Positions 1 to 9,303 of a stretch of 17,406 nucleotides of DNA are shown here, piece after piece (positions within the stretch are counted from its first letter, which is position 1; each line of letters opens with the position of its first letter). The stretch lies in the NCBI GenBank assembly GCA_009733775.1, contig WOGZ01000525.1:1-17406 (forward strand), in the 5' to 3' direction. The notes under the pieces were generated by a model. It saw nothing but the letters and a program-made list of their open reading frames with translations. It ran no database searches and was not told where the DNA came from. The position numbers and the translations under genes are program-made. This stretch comes from Alectoria sarmentosa (lineage: Eukaryota > Ascomycota > Lecanoromycetes > Lecanorales > Parmeliaceae).

Positions 1-2
1 AT

Positions 3-1127
3 TTATTATAATTATTTTCAATTTTATAAAAACGTTAATAAAACATTTTTATAAACTTTATCGTCGATTTATTATTATTAAAAAATTATAACGTTATATA
101 AATCGTAATTGATCGTTTAATTAAAAAACGTCATTACGTATCATGCACGGCGAAAAATGATGAAACATTTATTAAAAACATTATTGAAATGCTTATTAAC
201 GAAATCTTTCGTATATACGAATTATCAACATCAATAATGTTCGATCGAGATTCACAATTTGTTATTATAATATGAAAATCTTTTTATAAAAGACTCGATA
301 TTTAAATTAAGTTATTTACGATTTTTTATTTTAAAATAAATAAATAAACGAAATGAAGCAATTAGGATTTAAAACGTTATTTATATATTTATTATAATTA
401 TATATAAAACGATTAAATTAAATAAATATTTATAATCGAATTTGCGAATAATAATAATGTTTTAATCTTTATTAATATGTCGCTCTTTTATATAAATAAA
501 GATTTTCATTTTTATATAAACTTTAATTTTAATATTATTAATTACGTTATTATTCGAAAACGTTTTAATATTATAAAAGTAAAAAATATTATCGATTATA
601 TATAAAACGTTTTCGTTTATATACGCGATAATTTAAATAAAGCATAATTTGCGATAATCGAACAAATTAATCGTTATAAAAAAAATATAACGTTTAAAAA
701 AGACGATCTCGTTTTTTTTAACAATAAAAACATCGTTATTGATAAATCATTTAAAAAATTGAATAACAAAATATTCGATTTATTCAAAGTCATATTCATT
801 ATCAATTCTTTTTATAAATTGAAATTACTTAAAATTATAAAAATTTATAACGTCTTTCATTTTAAATTTTTAAATTTCGTCATTATCAATTCATTATTTA
901 ATCAAAAAAACTCTTTTTTTAAAATTATCATCATTAAAAATAAAAAAAAATGAATAATTGAAGATATATTAAATTCAAAAAAATTATGAAATTATTTTAA
1001 ATATAAGATTAAATGAGAGAACGTCGATAAAGATCTTAATTAATATAATATTAACGAAAATGAATTCGATAATGCAAAAAACGTAATAAAAAACTTTTAT
1101 AAAAGATATTTAAATAAATCAAGATAA
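3..1127 (+). mobile_element. RIP-decayed Ty3/gypsy chromovirus pol remnant (integrase core and chromodomain)
   Basis: Read in one frame (codons starting at multiples of 3), this stretch still matches the end of a fungal Ty3/gypsy pol gene with no net frameshift, but has 19 internal stops. Recognisable blocks are the integrase core start (around 45-165, ending RHYVSCTAK), DRDSQFV at 243-263 (second catalytic Asp kept), the linker RDNLNKA near 625-650, NRYKKNITFKKDDLVFF near 670-720, IHNVFH-like KIYNVFHFKFL near 835-880, and a chromodomain at 954-1127 (IIEDILNS, FKYKIK, FDNAKNVIKNFYKRY). The first catalytic Asp codon reads AAC (54-56) and the catalytic Glu codon reads AAA (351-353), both G-to-A changes typical of RIP; a conserved Trp is now TGA. 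The 5' part of the element lies left of the window. The open stretch 759-953 is only a stop-free piece of this remnant. It is inactive. Confidence 0.88.
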
Positions 1128-2580
1128 AAAAATTAAACATTACTCGATTAAATTAATGATTGATTTATAAAAAGATCTCATTATTCACTTTTTCACTTTT
1201 TTTTTTCTTTTTTATAATCGTCATTATCATAATGAGCGACGGCGATTATATGCAATTTTCGATTATTGTGCGTGCGTCTTCACATCATTTTTTCAACGAC
1301 AAAATCAATCGATATCGACGATGACGTGTTAATGCAAGACTCAAACGAACACGCGATCTTCATTATTCACATTATAAACATTTTTCGAAGCCTTTTAACG
1401 TTATTTTAAAATCTCATTATCGTTATTATTAACTTTATTCAATATCACATATATAATAATTTACGAAAAAAAATTACTCAAAGCATCATTAAAATATATA
1501 TAAATTTCAAATAAAATTTAACGCCTGCGACTCGATTCGATTCGAAAAATTTTATTCAATTATATCGTTTAATTTCTGCGATCCTTTTTTCGCTCGAAAT
1601 ATGAAATATTAAATGATATTAAACACTCAAATGCTTCGACGATGATTATAACATTAATTCTTTATTAAATCACGTCATTTTTAAACGTTTAAAACGACAA
1701 AATATCATAATATCGACGATGTTATAAACGAATTTCTCACAATATGTTATTGTCGTTATTGTCATCAATTTTCTTCAATTGAGAATGATTATTAATTAAA
1801 TGTTTCGAAGACATAAAACAAATCATAAACATATTTCTTCGATTTTTATAACGTTAAGATATCGCTTTTTAAGAAAAAAAAATAATGTTATAAGCGTATC
1901 TTATATTCTTAATAAAATTAACTTTTTTTTAACATCACATTTCTTTAACATTACTCGATTGGGCTTAGCGTGATTTGATAGAGGCATTTGTTTTCATATA
2001 AATGTCTTCTTTTTATGTATATACTTTCTTCTCACTTAATTGTCTTATTCAATACACTCATATAACATAACTTTATATTAATTCTGACACGTATAACGTT
2101 AATAAAATCGTTTTATTTTAAATTATTTTTGTAAATGTGTTTTTATATAATATTTAATATAAAACGTTTTTATTATATAAATATTTTTTAATAATATTCG
2201 ATAATATTTAACGTATTTTAATTAAAATACTTTTACTTACTTAAAAAAAACTTACAGTCTTTTTTTTTTCAAAAATTAATAATTATATATAATTTATATA
2301 TATAAAACAACTTTTAGTTCATATTTGCAATAATTTATATCTTTAATATTATTAATAAAATTTACTTTTTGTCTTTATTATAAATAAATACTAAAATAAT
2401 ATTCAATTTTATGAAAAACTATTTAAAATATTAATCGATAATATTTAATTATATATCAAAGATTGCTTTTTAATATATATTTAAATCATGAAAATCGTAT
2501 ATTATAAACTAATTAAATATAAATCAATCATTATTTTGTAGCATTTTTTATTTCACTACTCAAGCTTTCTACTCAATAAC
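1128..2580. other. AT-rich RIP-type block, no gene
   Basis: Very AT-rich sequence continuing from the pol remnant with stops in all frames. No protein similarity can be read. The part from 1128 to about 1950 probably holds the untranslated 3' region of the same retroelement. From 2095 to 2580 the sequence is mostly A/T runs with TATATA stretches and a few ACG/TCG sites, and I see nothing identifiable in it. Composition changes sharply to ordinary gene space at about 2560-2590. Confidence 0.8.
1955..2095 (+). repeat. possible LTR fragment, less decayed island
   Basis: This island is less A/T-saturated than its surroundings. It contains GGGCTTAGCGTGATTTGATA, a TATA-like CATATAAATG, a pyrimidine-rich stretch (TTTCTTCTCACTTAATTGTC) and a TTCTGACA end, an arrangement typical of the promoter and terminal part of fungal gypsy LTRs. 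It lies about 0.8-0.95 kb downstream of the pol stop, where a 3' LTR would be expected. No second copy is in the window to compare with, so the boundaries and even the LTR identity are inference. Confidence 0.3.
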
Positions 2581-2632
2581 ATCTTCCATGCCCGACAAAA
2601 AAAAACGTTCCCCTTACGACCCACCACCCATC

Positions 2633-3827
2633 TCAACCAACCCAACCGGACTTTTTCGACCGCTCGATCGCAGCCTCGGTCGCTTCATCCATGTCCTCCT
2701 CCGGCAGGCCGAGCAAGCCATTCAGCGTGCCCTTGCTGTGCTCAAAGTCACCGCAACCGTCGGGATAGAAGACGCGGGTAAACATCACCTTGGCAAAACC
2801 AATGCGCTTGCCTTCCTGCATCTCCTTTATACCACTGGCGTACCGCTCCGCGGTGAGCTCTTTGGTGATGGTCCAGTCGTCTTTTTTGGTACCGGTTACC
2901 CGGAGGGCGGAGTCCAACATTTCTTTTTGGCTGACGGTGAAGGATTTCACGTAGACGACTTTGTTCTGGAAGTTCGAAAGGCAGGAGGCTTCTTTGTTCG
3001 AGCCTTCTTCGGGTTTGATGGGCAGGCTGAGGAGAGCGGCGACGGCGCGACCGACCTGGTGGCAAAATGTTCAGTTCGCTTTGTTCAGGAAATGTTGTTT
3101 TGATGAACCATTTGTAGGCGTTTTTACCTGTGGCAAGGTTGAGGTGGAGATCTTGGTTTCACCCTCATCGAAGAAAGTGACGGTGCGCTTGGCAAAGTCG
3201 ATGCCGCTGCCCGCAGGAATAGACAGGATCCACTCGTACCAGAAGCCGGTGGATACGGCGATGTAAGAACTCTTGCCGAGATCGGCGATGGCCTTGCGAG
3301 TGGCCACTGCAAGCACAATAGTTTTATTGGTCAACCGGGGCGTGTGTCTCATATGGTTGCATATACGATGGGATTTGCTACTCACCCTTTGGCTGGAACA
3401 GAAAGACGTCTTTGACCAGCGCTTCGTTGGCGGTGTCGGGGGACCATTCGTTCGGCAGGATCCATGCCACGCCTGCCTCACCGGCCGCGTTGATGAGCTG
3501 CATTTCGGTCTCCTTTGGAGTGTGACCGCTCAGTGTGATGACCAGCGCATCTTGGCCTCGGAGTGCCTCGACGACTGTCTCCGGCTTGTTGTAATCGACC
3601 TTTTTGGATATCACGCCTGCTGGAAGTTTGTTCTGGCTATCGACCCGCGTGATTGCCGTAACGGTGTGCTTGCCCGTCTTGAGCAGGGCTTCGGTCATGG
3701 AGCTGCCGCTGTTGCCACCAGCCTAGCTTTTTGTCAGTTGATGATTTGCAGGCGAAGCAGTAGTAAGGAACATGTTATCACGCACGCCGACGATGGCAAC
3801 CTTGGTGATGTGGTTGGAGGTTGCCAT
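2633..3827 (-). CDS. NmrA/isoflavone reductase-like NAD(P)-binding oxidoreductase, four exons
   Basis: Exons on the minus strand are 3786-3827, 3386-3722, 3128-3306 and 2633-3055, joined by introns of 63, 79 and 72 nt (donors GTGCGT, GTGAGT, GTAAAA; acceptors CTAG, GCAG, CCAG). The spliced frame is open for 326 residues, the usual size for this family. The N-terminus has a Rossmann glycine loop, VGAGGNSG, with G14-x-x-G17-x-x-G20, followed by a beta-alpha fold and the family stretch ILPNEWSPD (about 102-110). The ATG at 3827 is the only one that places the glycine loop correctly, 13 residues in. Members of this NAD(P)H-binding family act as reductases in secondary metabolism or as redox-sensing regulators; which applies here cannot be told. 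It is co-oriented with the A-T-R gene 485 bp upstream. Its 3' UTR must run into the AT-rich block, yet the coding sequence shows no RIP damage. Confidence 0.88.
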
Positions 3828-4312
3828 TGGAGAAGACTGTTCAAGATTGCGGTTATGTGGTTTGAAGATAGACGAGAGAATGAAACTACGTCCTTTGCGT
3901 GGTGGTCTCCAATTTTGTTAATGAAAGAGTTGCAGACCTGTGCCAATTGCTTTGTTTATCTGCAGCTTCGGAGACGTGTGCATCCGTAGCCGGGTCTAGG
4001 CTCGGCGTTACGAGGTTTCTTCCCGATAAGTCCGAACTTCATGACTACCTATGTTTCACAAAAGCAGAACAAAAAGTAAAGCTTCAAGAATTCTTAGAAT
4101 CAGAGTTGTATTGATCATATTGTATCAAGGGTAAATGTAAACTTATTGATATCGTAACGAACGTAGATTTGAAAAAGATCGATTTACAAGAAAGATACAA
4201 AGAGACTATTAAATAATTCTGTTAAGGGTAAATAATGATGAGAACATGTATGTATTAGAGAGTACAAGTCTGTCTCACCAGAACATAGATTACACTGAGA
4301 CTGACATTGTTT
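3828..4312. other. intergenic: 5' region of the NmrA-like gene and 3' region of the A-T-R gene
   Basis: The 485 bp lie between two minus-strand genes. The sequence is moderately AT-rich with many stops in every frame. It should carry the promoter of the NmrA-like gene and the terminator of the NRPS-like gene. A short AAGGGTAAAT word occurs twice (near 4128 and 4225) but I see no clear regulatory element. Confidence 0.6.
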
Positions 4313-7300
4313 CTAGTTCATATTGAAAAAGATATCCGAATTCGCTTTCAGGTACTCGTGGAGCAATTGGATAGTCAGCGGGAGCTGATAATTGTCGTCT
4401 TTCAGCACTGTAGCTTCATAGCTGCTGCATCGGAATACTTTCGTCTGGAGGAGAACCTCAAAAACACTGCTTCCATCCTGATCCGAGACCGGCTCGTGGA
4501 AGAGTGAGCTCAAAGGGGCGAGGTGAGCGGACTGGGTGACTAGCTGCAGCCACTGCCGATAAGGCATCCGCTGAATATTTTGTCCCAGAGAGTCGACGAT
4601 GGCTTCATACGAAATGGTACTCTTGTTGATGACATGCCGAATTCCAGTCTCGCCTTGCAAAGATAGCCGATGGGCTAATCGAGCGCAAAAATCCACAGGC
4701 GTAAGATCGATTTGCCAACCTTTTCCACCGATTTCGTCGAAGTCAGGTGCAAACCCCATTTCCAGAATCGACGCGATTAGTCGAATGGTGAAGTCATCTC
4801 GAGGACATTTATAGTTCCGAGTGCTGCCGAGCAGACGACCCGGTCGAAGGACGAGGGCGTGTCCGCCCAATCGTGCATATTCAAGTACCAGCTGCTCGGA
4901 TACCCATTTGGACTGTGCATATCCCGTCACAGTGCCAGACTGCAGGTCGTTGACGGGGACTTGCATTCCGCGGCGAAGTCTGTTGCCGGCGCCGAAAAAT
5001 ACGGACAGGGTTGAGATGTAAGTCAGCCGCTTTTGAGTAAGGGTGCTGGCAAATCGGAGTATCTCAATGGTGCCGGTGACATTCGCTTCCTCTAGCTCCG
5101 CGAAGGGCGCTATGAAGCTGACGGCAGCCGCGGAGTGGTATATTGTGTCAACTTGTCTTGCAAGATACAGATACTCGTTCGTGCTTAGACCGAGGAATGG
5201 CTTGCACACGTCACCACAAAATGCTTCGAACCGCGCACCAAAACTGTCCTCCCACAGGCCCCAAGTCTGGAGAGCAGCTTTGATGCGATTCCATGCTGTG
5301 TTGTTATCTAAGGCACGGACGATGCAGCTTACCCTGGTGCTTCCTGTACTTAGTATCTCTGCGAGAAGGTGGCTCCCAAGGAAACCTGTAGAGCCTGTCA
5401 AGAGCACAAGTTCCTGCCGACGGGATCCAGGTGCACGTACATTGTAGAGAATATCATGCGGAAGGACCGTTCGTTTCCGTAGGTCCTCAGGCGGGGGGCT
5501 TGCTTGCTGTTGCTGCTCCCCCAATACTAGGTCCGCAACCTGACGTATCGAAATATCTCTCCGGTAGAATTGTCCTAATTGAATCTTGCAGCCAATAGAC
5601 TCATTCAGATGTCGTAGGACCAATGATGCCTGCAGCGAGCTGCCTCCCAACTCCCCGTAAGTTGTTCCAGGTGACACGGCTTGTTCTGTCGGTAAGTCCA
5701 GAGCCTCTAGTAGTGCCGCTGCAATTTTCCGTTCGACCGGTGTAAGAAGTGTCTTGCGACCAGAACGAGAAGACCTATCTTTTTTGAACGTCGGGTCCAA
5801 CAGAGCCTTGACGTCCAGTTTCTTGTTGACTGATAGTGGAAGGGCGTCGATGACTTCTATGATACTTGGAATACTGTAAGAAGGCAGATTTTTCCTCATG
5901 AGCTCTTTCAAATGCGTTATGAGTGCCTCTTTGTTGACTCTCGAGCCCTCATGTGTGGGCACCACGTATGCGCATAAGCTGTGAGTTGGTGCCGTTCCTT
6001 GTAAGACTACCACCACGTCAAGGACATAGAGAGCGCTGCGAACGACGTTTTCGACTTCTTCTGGCTCTATACGTTGTCCGTTCAATTTGATCTGCCTCGT
6101 GCAAGCCTTGCGCCCAAGGCACTCGACCTCTCCGTTGGGCAGAATTCTTCCAAGGTCGCCGGTCTTATAAGAACGGTACTGACCAAAAGAGTCATCTCTG
6201 AAACGCTCAGCGTTGAGTTGTGGCATATTGAGATAGCCGTGGCGACTGACTCCTGGCCCTGTAACGCATATCTCGCCAACTTCGCCGTACATAACAGGGA
6301 TCTCGTCATCACCAAGAATGCTGATAGTTGTGTTCAATATTGGCCTCCCAATCACTGATGCAGAGCACCCCGACGGTATTTGGCCGTCATAATACACCCG
6401 TTTTGTACTGCAGACAGTGGCTTCCGTGGGACCATAAGCATTGATCAATTTCCGCCCCGCACCCCAAGTCCTGATGAGAGATGCGTCAGCGGCTTCTCCG
6501 GCAAGAACTACGGTCTTGAAGTCTGGCAGATGCTCCAACATGCAAATTCGGAGAACTGAGGGAGTGATGACCGAGTTCGTGATTCCATGCCGCCCGATGG
6601 TCTTCATTAGATTGCCGGGCAGAATTTCCTCTTCTTCAGGGACATACAACGAAGCACCTAGCATCAGTGCGCCGTTGATATCTCGTATCGAAGCGTCGAA
6701 GCAGAACGGCGAAAACAGCAAGACTCGATCGGAAGGCTCGATTTCGCGGCTTTGTCGAATATCATCAACCAGATTGAAGACGCTTCCATGGGTAATAGCG
6801 ACCCCTTTGGGGTTCCCAGTCGTACCGGAAGTATAAATGATGTACGCCGAATTTTCATGAGACGCTACAGACAATATGTCCGCGCTAGAATACTTCCTCA
6901 ATCTATCAATAAGTTTCTCTTCGTCCAAGCAAAGAGTGGCCCCAGCTTTCAATTTGAGAGACTTCCCCTCGATGATTTTCTTGACGGTGATGAGACAGGT
7001 GGTTCCACTATCCAACATCATATATTGCATTCTCTTGGTGGGCAAGGACTGGTCAAGCGGCAGATACGCAGCACCGATCTTCCAGCTCGCAAGCATAGCA
7101 ACAACGTATTCGATTCCCCTTTCCAAAGCAACAGCAACTACGCACTCTAGACCAACTCCTAGAGAGCGTAGGTGACGTGCGAGCTGATTGACTCGCTCGT
7201 TCAATTCGCCGTAGCTCAAAGTCCCACAACGACTGACTAGAGCGAGCTTCTCTGGGTTTTCAGAAGCGACTTCCTCCAAAATTGCCGTGATGTTATGACG

Positions 7301-7345
7301 TTGAAAACAACGCGAAGGTCGATCTTCGAAAATGGTTGCATCCAT
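4313..7345 (-). CDS. NRPS-like A-T-R enzyme (adenylation, thiolation, NAD(P)H reductase)
   Basis: A single-exon 1010-residue protein starting directly with an adenylation domain (about 15-520) and lacking a condensation domain. A-domain motifs: YIIYTSGTTGNPKG (168-181), FDAS (216-219), NAYGPTE (302-308), YKTGD (393-397), and the C-terminal catalytic Lys in PLSVNKKLD (K509). The carrier domain follows, with LGGSSL (566-571; Ser570 is the phosphopantetheine site). The thioester reductase domain has the nucleotide-binding TGSTGFLG (650-657) and Y809-x-x-x-K813 with an upstream Thr/Ser in YISTLSV. Architecture and length match fungal A-T-R enzymes related to aminoadipate reductase, which activate an acid and release it as an aldehyde or alcohol. 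Position A8 reads GRKACTRQIK and lacks the usual hinge Asp. The cytosolic substrate is unknown; the pocket looks aromatic by hand alignment. The ATG has A at -3. Confidence 0.93.
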   Translation of the reverse strand: MDATIFEDRPSRCFQRHNITAILEEVASENPEKLALVSRCGTLSYGELNERVNQLARHLRSLGVGLECVVAVALERGIEYVVAMLASWKIGAAYLPLDQSLPTKRMQYMMLDSGTTCLITVKKIIEGKSLKLKAGATLCLDEEKLIDRLRKYSSADILSVASHENSAYIIYTSGTTGNPKGVAITHGSVFNLVDDIRQSREIEPSDRVLLFSPFCFDASIRDINGALMLGASLYVPEEEEILPGNLMKTIGRHGITNSVITPSVLRICMLEHLPDFKTVVLAGEAADASLIRTWGAGRKLINAYGPTEATVCSTKRVYYDGQIPSGCSASVIGRPILNTTISILGDDEIPVMYGEVGEICVTGPGVSRHGYLNMPQLNAERFRDDSFGQYRSYKTGDLGRILPNGEVECLGRKACTRQIKLNGQRIEPEEVENVVRSALYVLDVVVVLQGTAPTHSLCAYVVPTHEGSRVNKEALITHLKELMRKNLPSYSIPSIIEVIDALPLSVNKKLDVKALLDPTFKKDRSSRSGRKTLLTPVERKIAAALLEALDLPTEQAVSPGTTYGELGGSSLQASLVLRHLNESIGCKIQLGQFYRRDISIRQVADLVLGEQQQQASPPPEDLRKRTVLPHDILYNVRAPGSRRQELVLLTGSTGFLGSHLLAEILSTGSTRVSCIVRALDNNTAWNRIKAALQTWGLWEDSFGARFEAFCGDVCKPFLGLSTNEYLYLARQVDTIYHSAAAVSFIAPFAELEEANVTGTIEILRFASTLTQKRLTYISTLSVFFGAGNRLRRGMQVPVNDLQSGTVTGYAQSKWVSEQLVLEYARLGGHALVLRPGRLLGSTRNYKCPRDDFTIRLIASILEMGFAPDFDEIGGKGWQIDLTPVDFCARLAHRLSLQGETGIRHVINKSTISYEAIVDSLGQNIQRMPYRQWLQLVTQSAHLAPLSSLFHEPVSDQDGSSVFEVLLQTKVFRCSSYEATVLKDDNYQLPLTIQLLHEYLKANSDIFFNMN

Positions 7346-8088
7346 CGTTCCGACTGGGGGACGGTGATCCTGAGTACCTCCTAATTATGTTCCGGAAGAA
7401 CGACAAGGAGCCTGATTGTTCGGGAGTCGTGAGCTGGTTTGGCGTTCAAATTTTCGGGTTCTATCAAGGCGGGCTGTTTGAAAAGAATATACCTTAACAG
7501 AGGGTAACTAAAAATCTTTTGTATGGTAAAGCTGTTGGGCCCTATATATAACAGCTGCGCAGAGCACACAAAGGTGCTAGATATGGAAAACAAAAGCACT
7601 GTTAGAATTACAAGGAGGTTGAGACAGTCAGACTGCACTAAGGATTTTGAAGCTCGTCCATTGTGCGGATGACACCCCGAAAACTTCTCTGACATACAGT
7701 AGACAGTCGTGATGATACACTGTTAACGTTCTGCAGGTATGTTTGCTGAAATGATAGCTAGCGAACCCCATCTTACTCGGTATACGCAAGTAGATGATGG
7801 CAGTCGAACGTTGCAAACAAGTTGTGAGGGCATATCATCACTGAGAAAGTGCCTTGGGATACAAAGATATTGTTCTCCTTTTTTTCTTTATGCGAGACGT
7901 GTTTGTCGTTCTGTGAGAGATCTTTGTCCTCCATGGGAGGTCTTCGCTTCGAATCGAGGGCTTAACACAAGCGTGAGTATCTGCGTGAGTTGATCAAAGC
8001 TATCGCTCGCTTGGTCACAGTCTATCTTAACGCATCTCAATATATCTGGTTCGAACGTTAGGTAAGCCACGTCTCTTCATACGTTAGA
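7346..8088. promoter_or_regulatory. divergent intergenic promoter region between the A-T-R gene and the 404-residue gene
   Basis: The 743 bp separate two genes transcribed away from each other, so both promoters should lie here. A minus-strand TATA-like TATATATAGG sits at 7541-7550, about 200 bp before the A-T-R start, next to a CAGCTG palindrome at 7552-7557. A TTCCGGAA palindrome at 7390-7397 is a plausible transcription-factor site. Short open frames inside show no protein-like features. Factor assignments are inference. Confidence 0.4.
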
Positions 8089-9303
8089 ATGGACAGCCAC
8101 TCGATCTTTGAGCAGCAGCTCCAAAGACTCCGAGAGCACACCGGACCACCAACCTCTCAGCCTCGAACGCACATCGATGATTACACTATCGAACACGAGC
8201 ATGATGTCCGAGAGCTTCTTAGTCGCTGGAAAGTCTCTATACCTCTTGTCTCCGAAAGTATTTCGGCAGCAGTCAAATGCCAGATAGTCCGGCATCGGAG
8301 AGTTCGAACAACGACAAGCAGGGTTGTGGAGATGGATGTGCGCGAGGTCATAAGTAATCATCCGCTTCCTGCGGTCGTCTTGCGCATGCTTTTTGAGAAA
8401 TTGCATCAATTCTTCTTGTGTGTAGAACAGAGACGACCGGAGCTTTTATCCTCAGAAGTTAACATCAAGCAGCTTCAAGACTTTCATACGAGGGCAAACC
8501 AACGACAACACTTTCACACCATTCGAAGCCTCCTAGGGCCCTTTCGCGTTCTCTTACGCTATCTTTCAGAGTCGAATCAGGGTTCGGAACACTCCTTCCT
8601 GCAAGAGCTCGGCGAGCTCGGGATTGTTGTACCGAGCGAAGTGGAAAAATTTGTTGCGACCGCAGCGTTTGGCAACACGGACGAAATCTTGTCTCCGCCC
8701 GAGCATCTCCGGAAGGTCTGGAAGCCGGTAGGCAGGGAGCGCGTGGCACCTGAAGACGGTGGACAGCTTGGAGAATTTTCTGAACAGCTCTGGCGCACAA
8801 ATTGGCGTGTGCGTGATTGCTACGCTCCCCCAATCTCAGATTTCGAGCTGAAAGCTCTCTTCGGGTCCAACGCGACATTCGCTTCGCATGCCAATAAACG
8901 CTTACCGTACGAGTGTGGGGCATGCAAGTACACACTGGCGGAGCAGGATCCCTTCGTGGTGAACTGTACCAACAAAGGTCTTTTCACAACTAGCGGACCA
9001 TCGGGAACAGCATATCGTTACTCAAGTCTGTGGCTAGTCCTTGGTGGATCTCGAGAAAAGCTGCCAGAACTGAGGTTTGCGCTGGCGGCTCTGATCCTTG
9101 GAGGCGTCCATCACTCATTGGTTGAGGTAATAGCGGTTTGTGCGCCCATTATTGGCCACGGGATGCCGGGCAGTTTGGAAGAGATGCTGAAGCAGCTTGT
9201 ACCGCACGAATTGGAGCTCGAATGGAGAGGAGTATCACAAAGTATCACGCCAGGAGCTTTCCTAAATGAGCTGCGTGGTCGCCTGGAAGATCGAGTTGCA
9301 TGA
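8089..9303 (+). CDS. hypothetical protein, 404 residues, unrecognised family
   Basis: A single open frame of 404 codons with balanced amino-acid composition, much longer than expected by chance, starting at the first ATG (context TTAGAATGG). I do not recognise it. There is no signal peptide. The N-terminal half is charged, with helix-like segments (96-112 LRMLFEKLHQFFLCVEQ; 146-160 RSLLGPFRVLLRYLS). A single CxxC (C276-C279) in YECGACKY sits in the middle. A hydrophobic stretch at about 329-355 (RFALAALILGGVHHSLVEVI) could be a buried helix pair or one membrane segment. The region 295-350 (rich in Gly, Ser, Tyr, Trp, His) looks the most domain-like. It diverges from the NRPS-like gene across a shared 743 bp intergenic region, so co-regulation is possible. 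No introns are evident. Confidence 0.75.
   Translation: MDSHSIFEQQLQRLREHTGPPTSQPRTHIDDYTIEHEHDVRELLSRWKVSIPLVSESISAAVKCQIVRHRRVRTTTSRVVEMDVREVISNHPLPAVVLRMLFEKLHQFFLCVEQRRPELLSSEVNIKQLQDFHTRANQRQHFHTIRSLLGPFRVLLRYLSESNQGSEHSFLQELGELGIVVPSEVEKFVATAAFGNTDEILSPPEHLRKVWKPVGRERVAPEDGGQLGEFSEQLWRTNWRVRDCYAPPISDFELKALFGSNATFASHANKRLPYECGACKYTLAEQDPFVVNCTNKGLFTTSGPSGTAYRYSSLWLVLGGSREKLPELRFALAALILGGVHHSLVEVIAVCAPIIGHGMPGSLEEMLKQLVPHELELEWRGVSQSITPGAFLNELRGRLEDRVA

Noticed and set aside
759..953. 64-codon open frame with ATG in the AT-rich block
   Set aside because: It lies in the frame of the decayed gypsy pol remnant and matches its region between integrase and chromodomain; only a chance stop-free piece.
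2588..3103. Plus-strand open frame of 171 codons
   Set aside because: Antisense to exon 4 of the NmrA-like gene, whose spliced protein matches a known family.
3273..3989. Plus-strand open frame of 238 codons
   Set aside because: Antisense to exons 1-3 and introns of the NmrA-like gene; composition is not protein-like (many Cys, Trp, His).
7381..7695. Minus-strand open frame upstream of the A-T-R gene, considered as an extra exon or a small gene
   Set aside because: No domain or motif, and the A-T-R protein is complete from its own ATG with the A-domain start in place.
8465..8935. Minus-strand open frame of 156 codons
   Set aside because: Antisense shadow of the 404-residue gene, Arg/Ser/Cys-rich.
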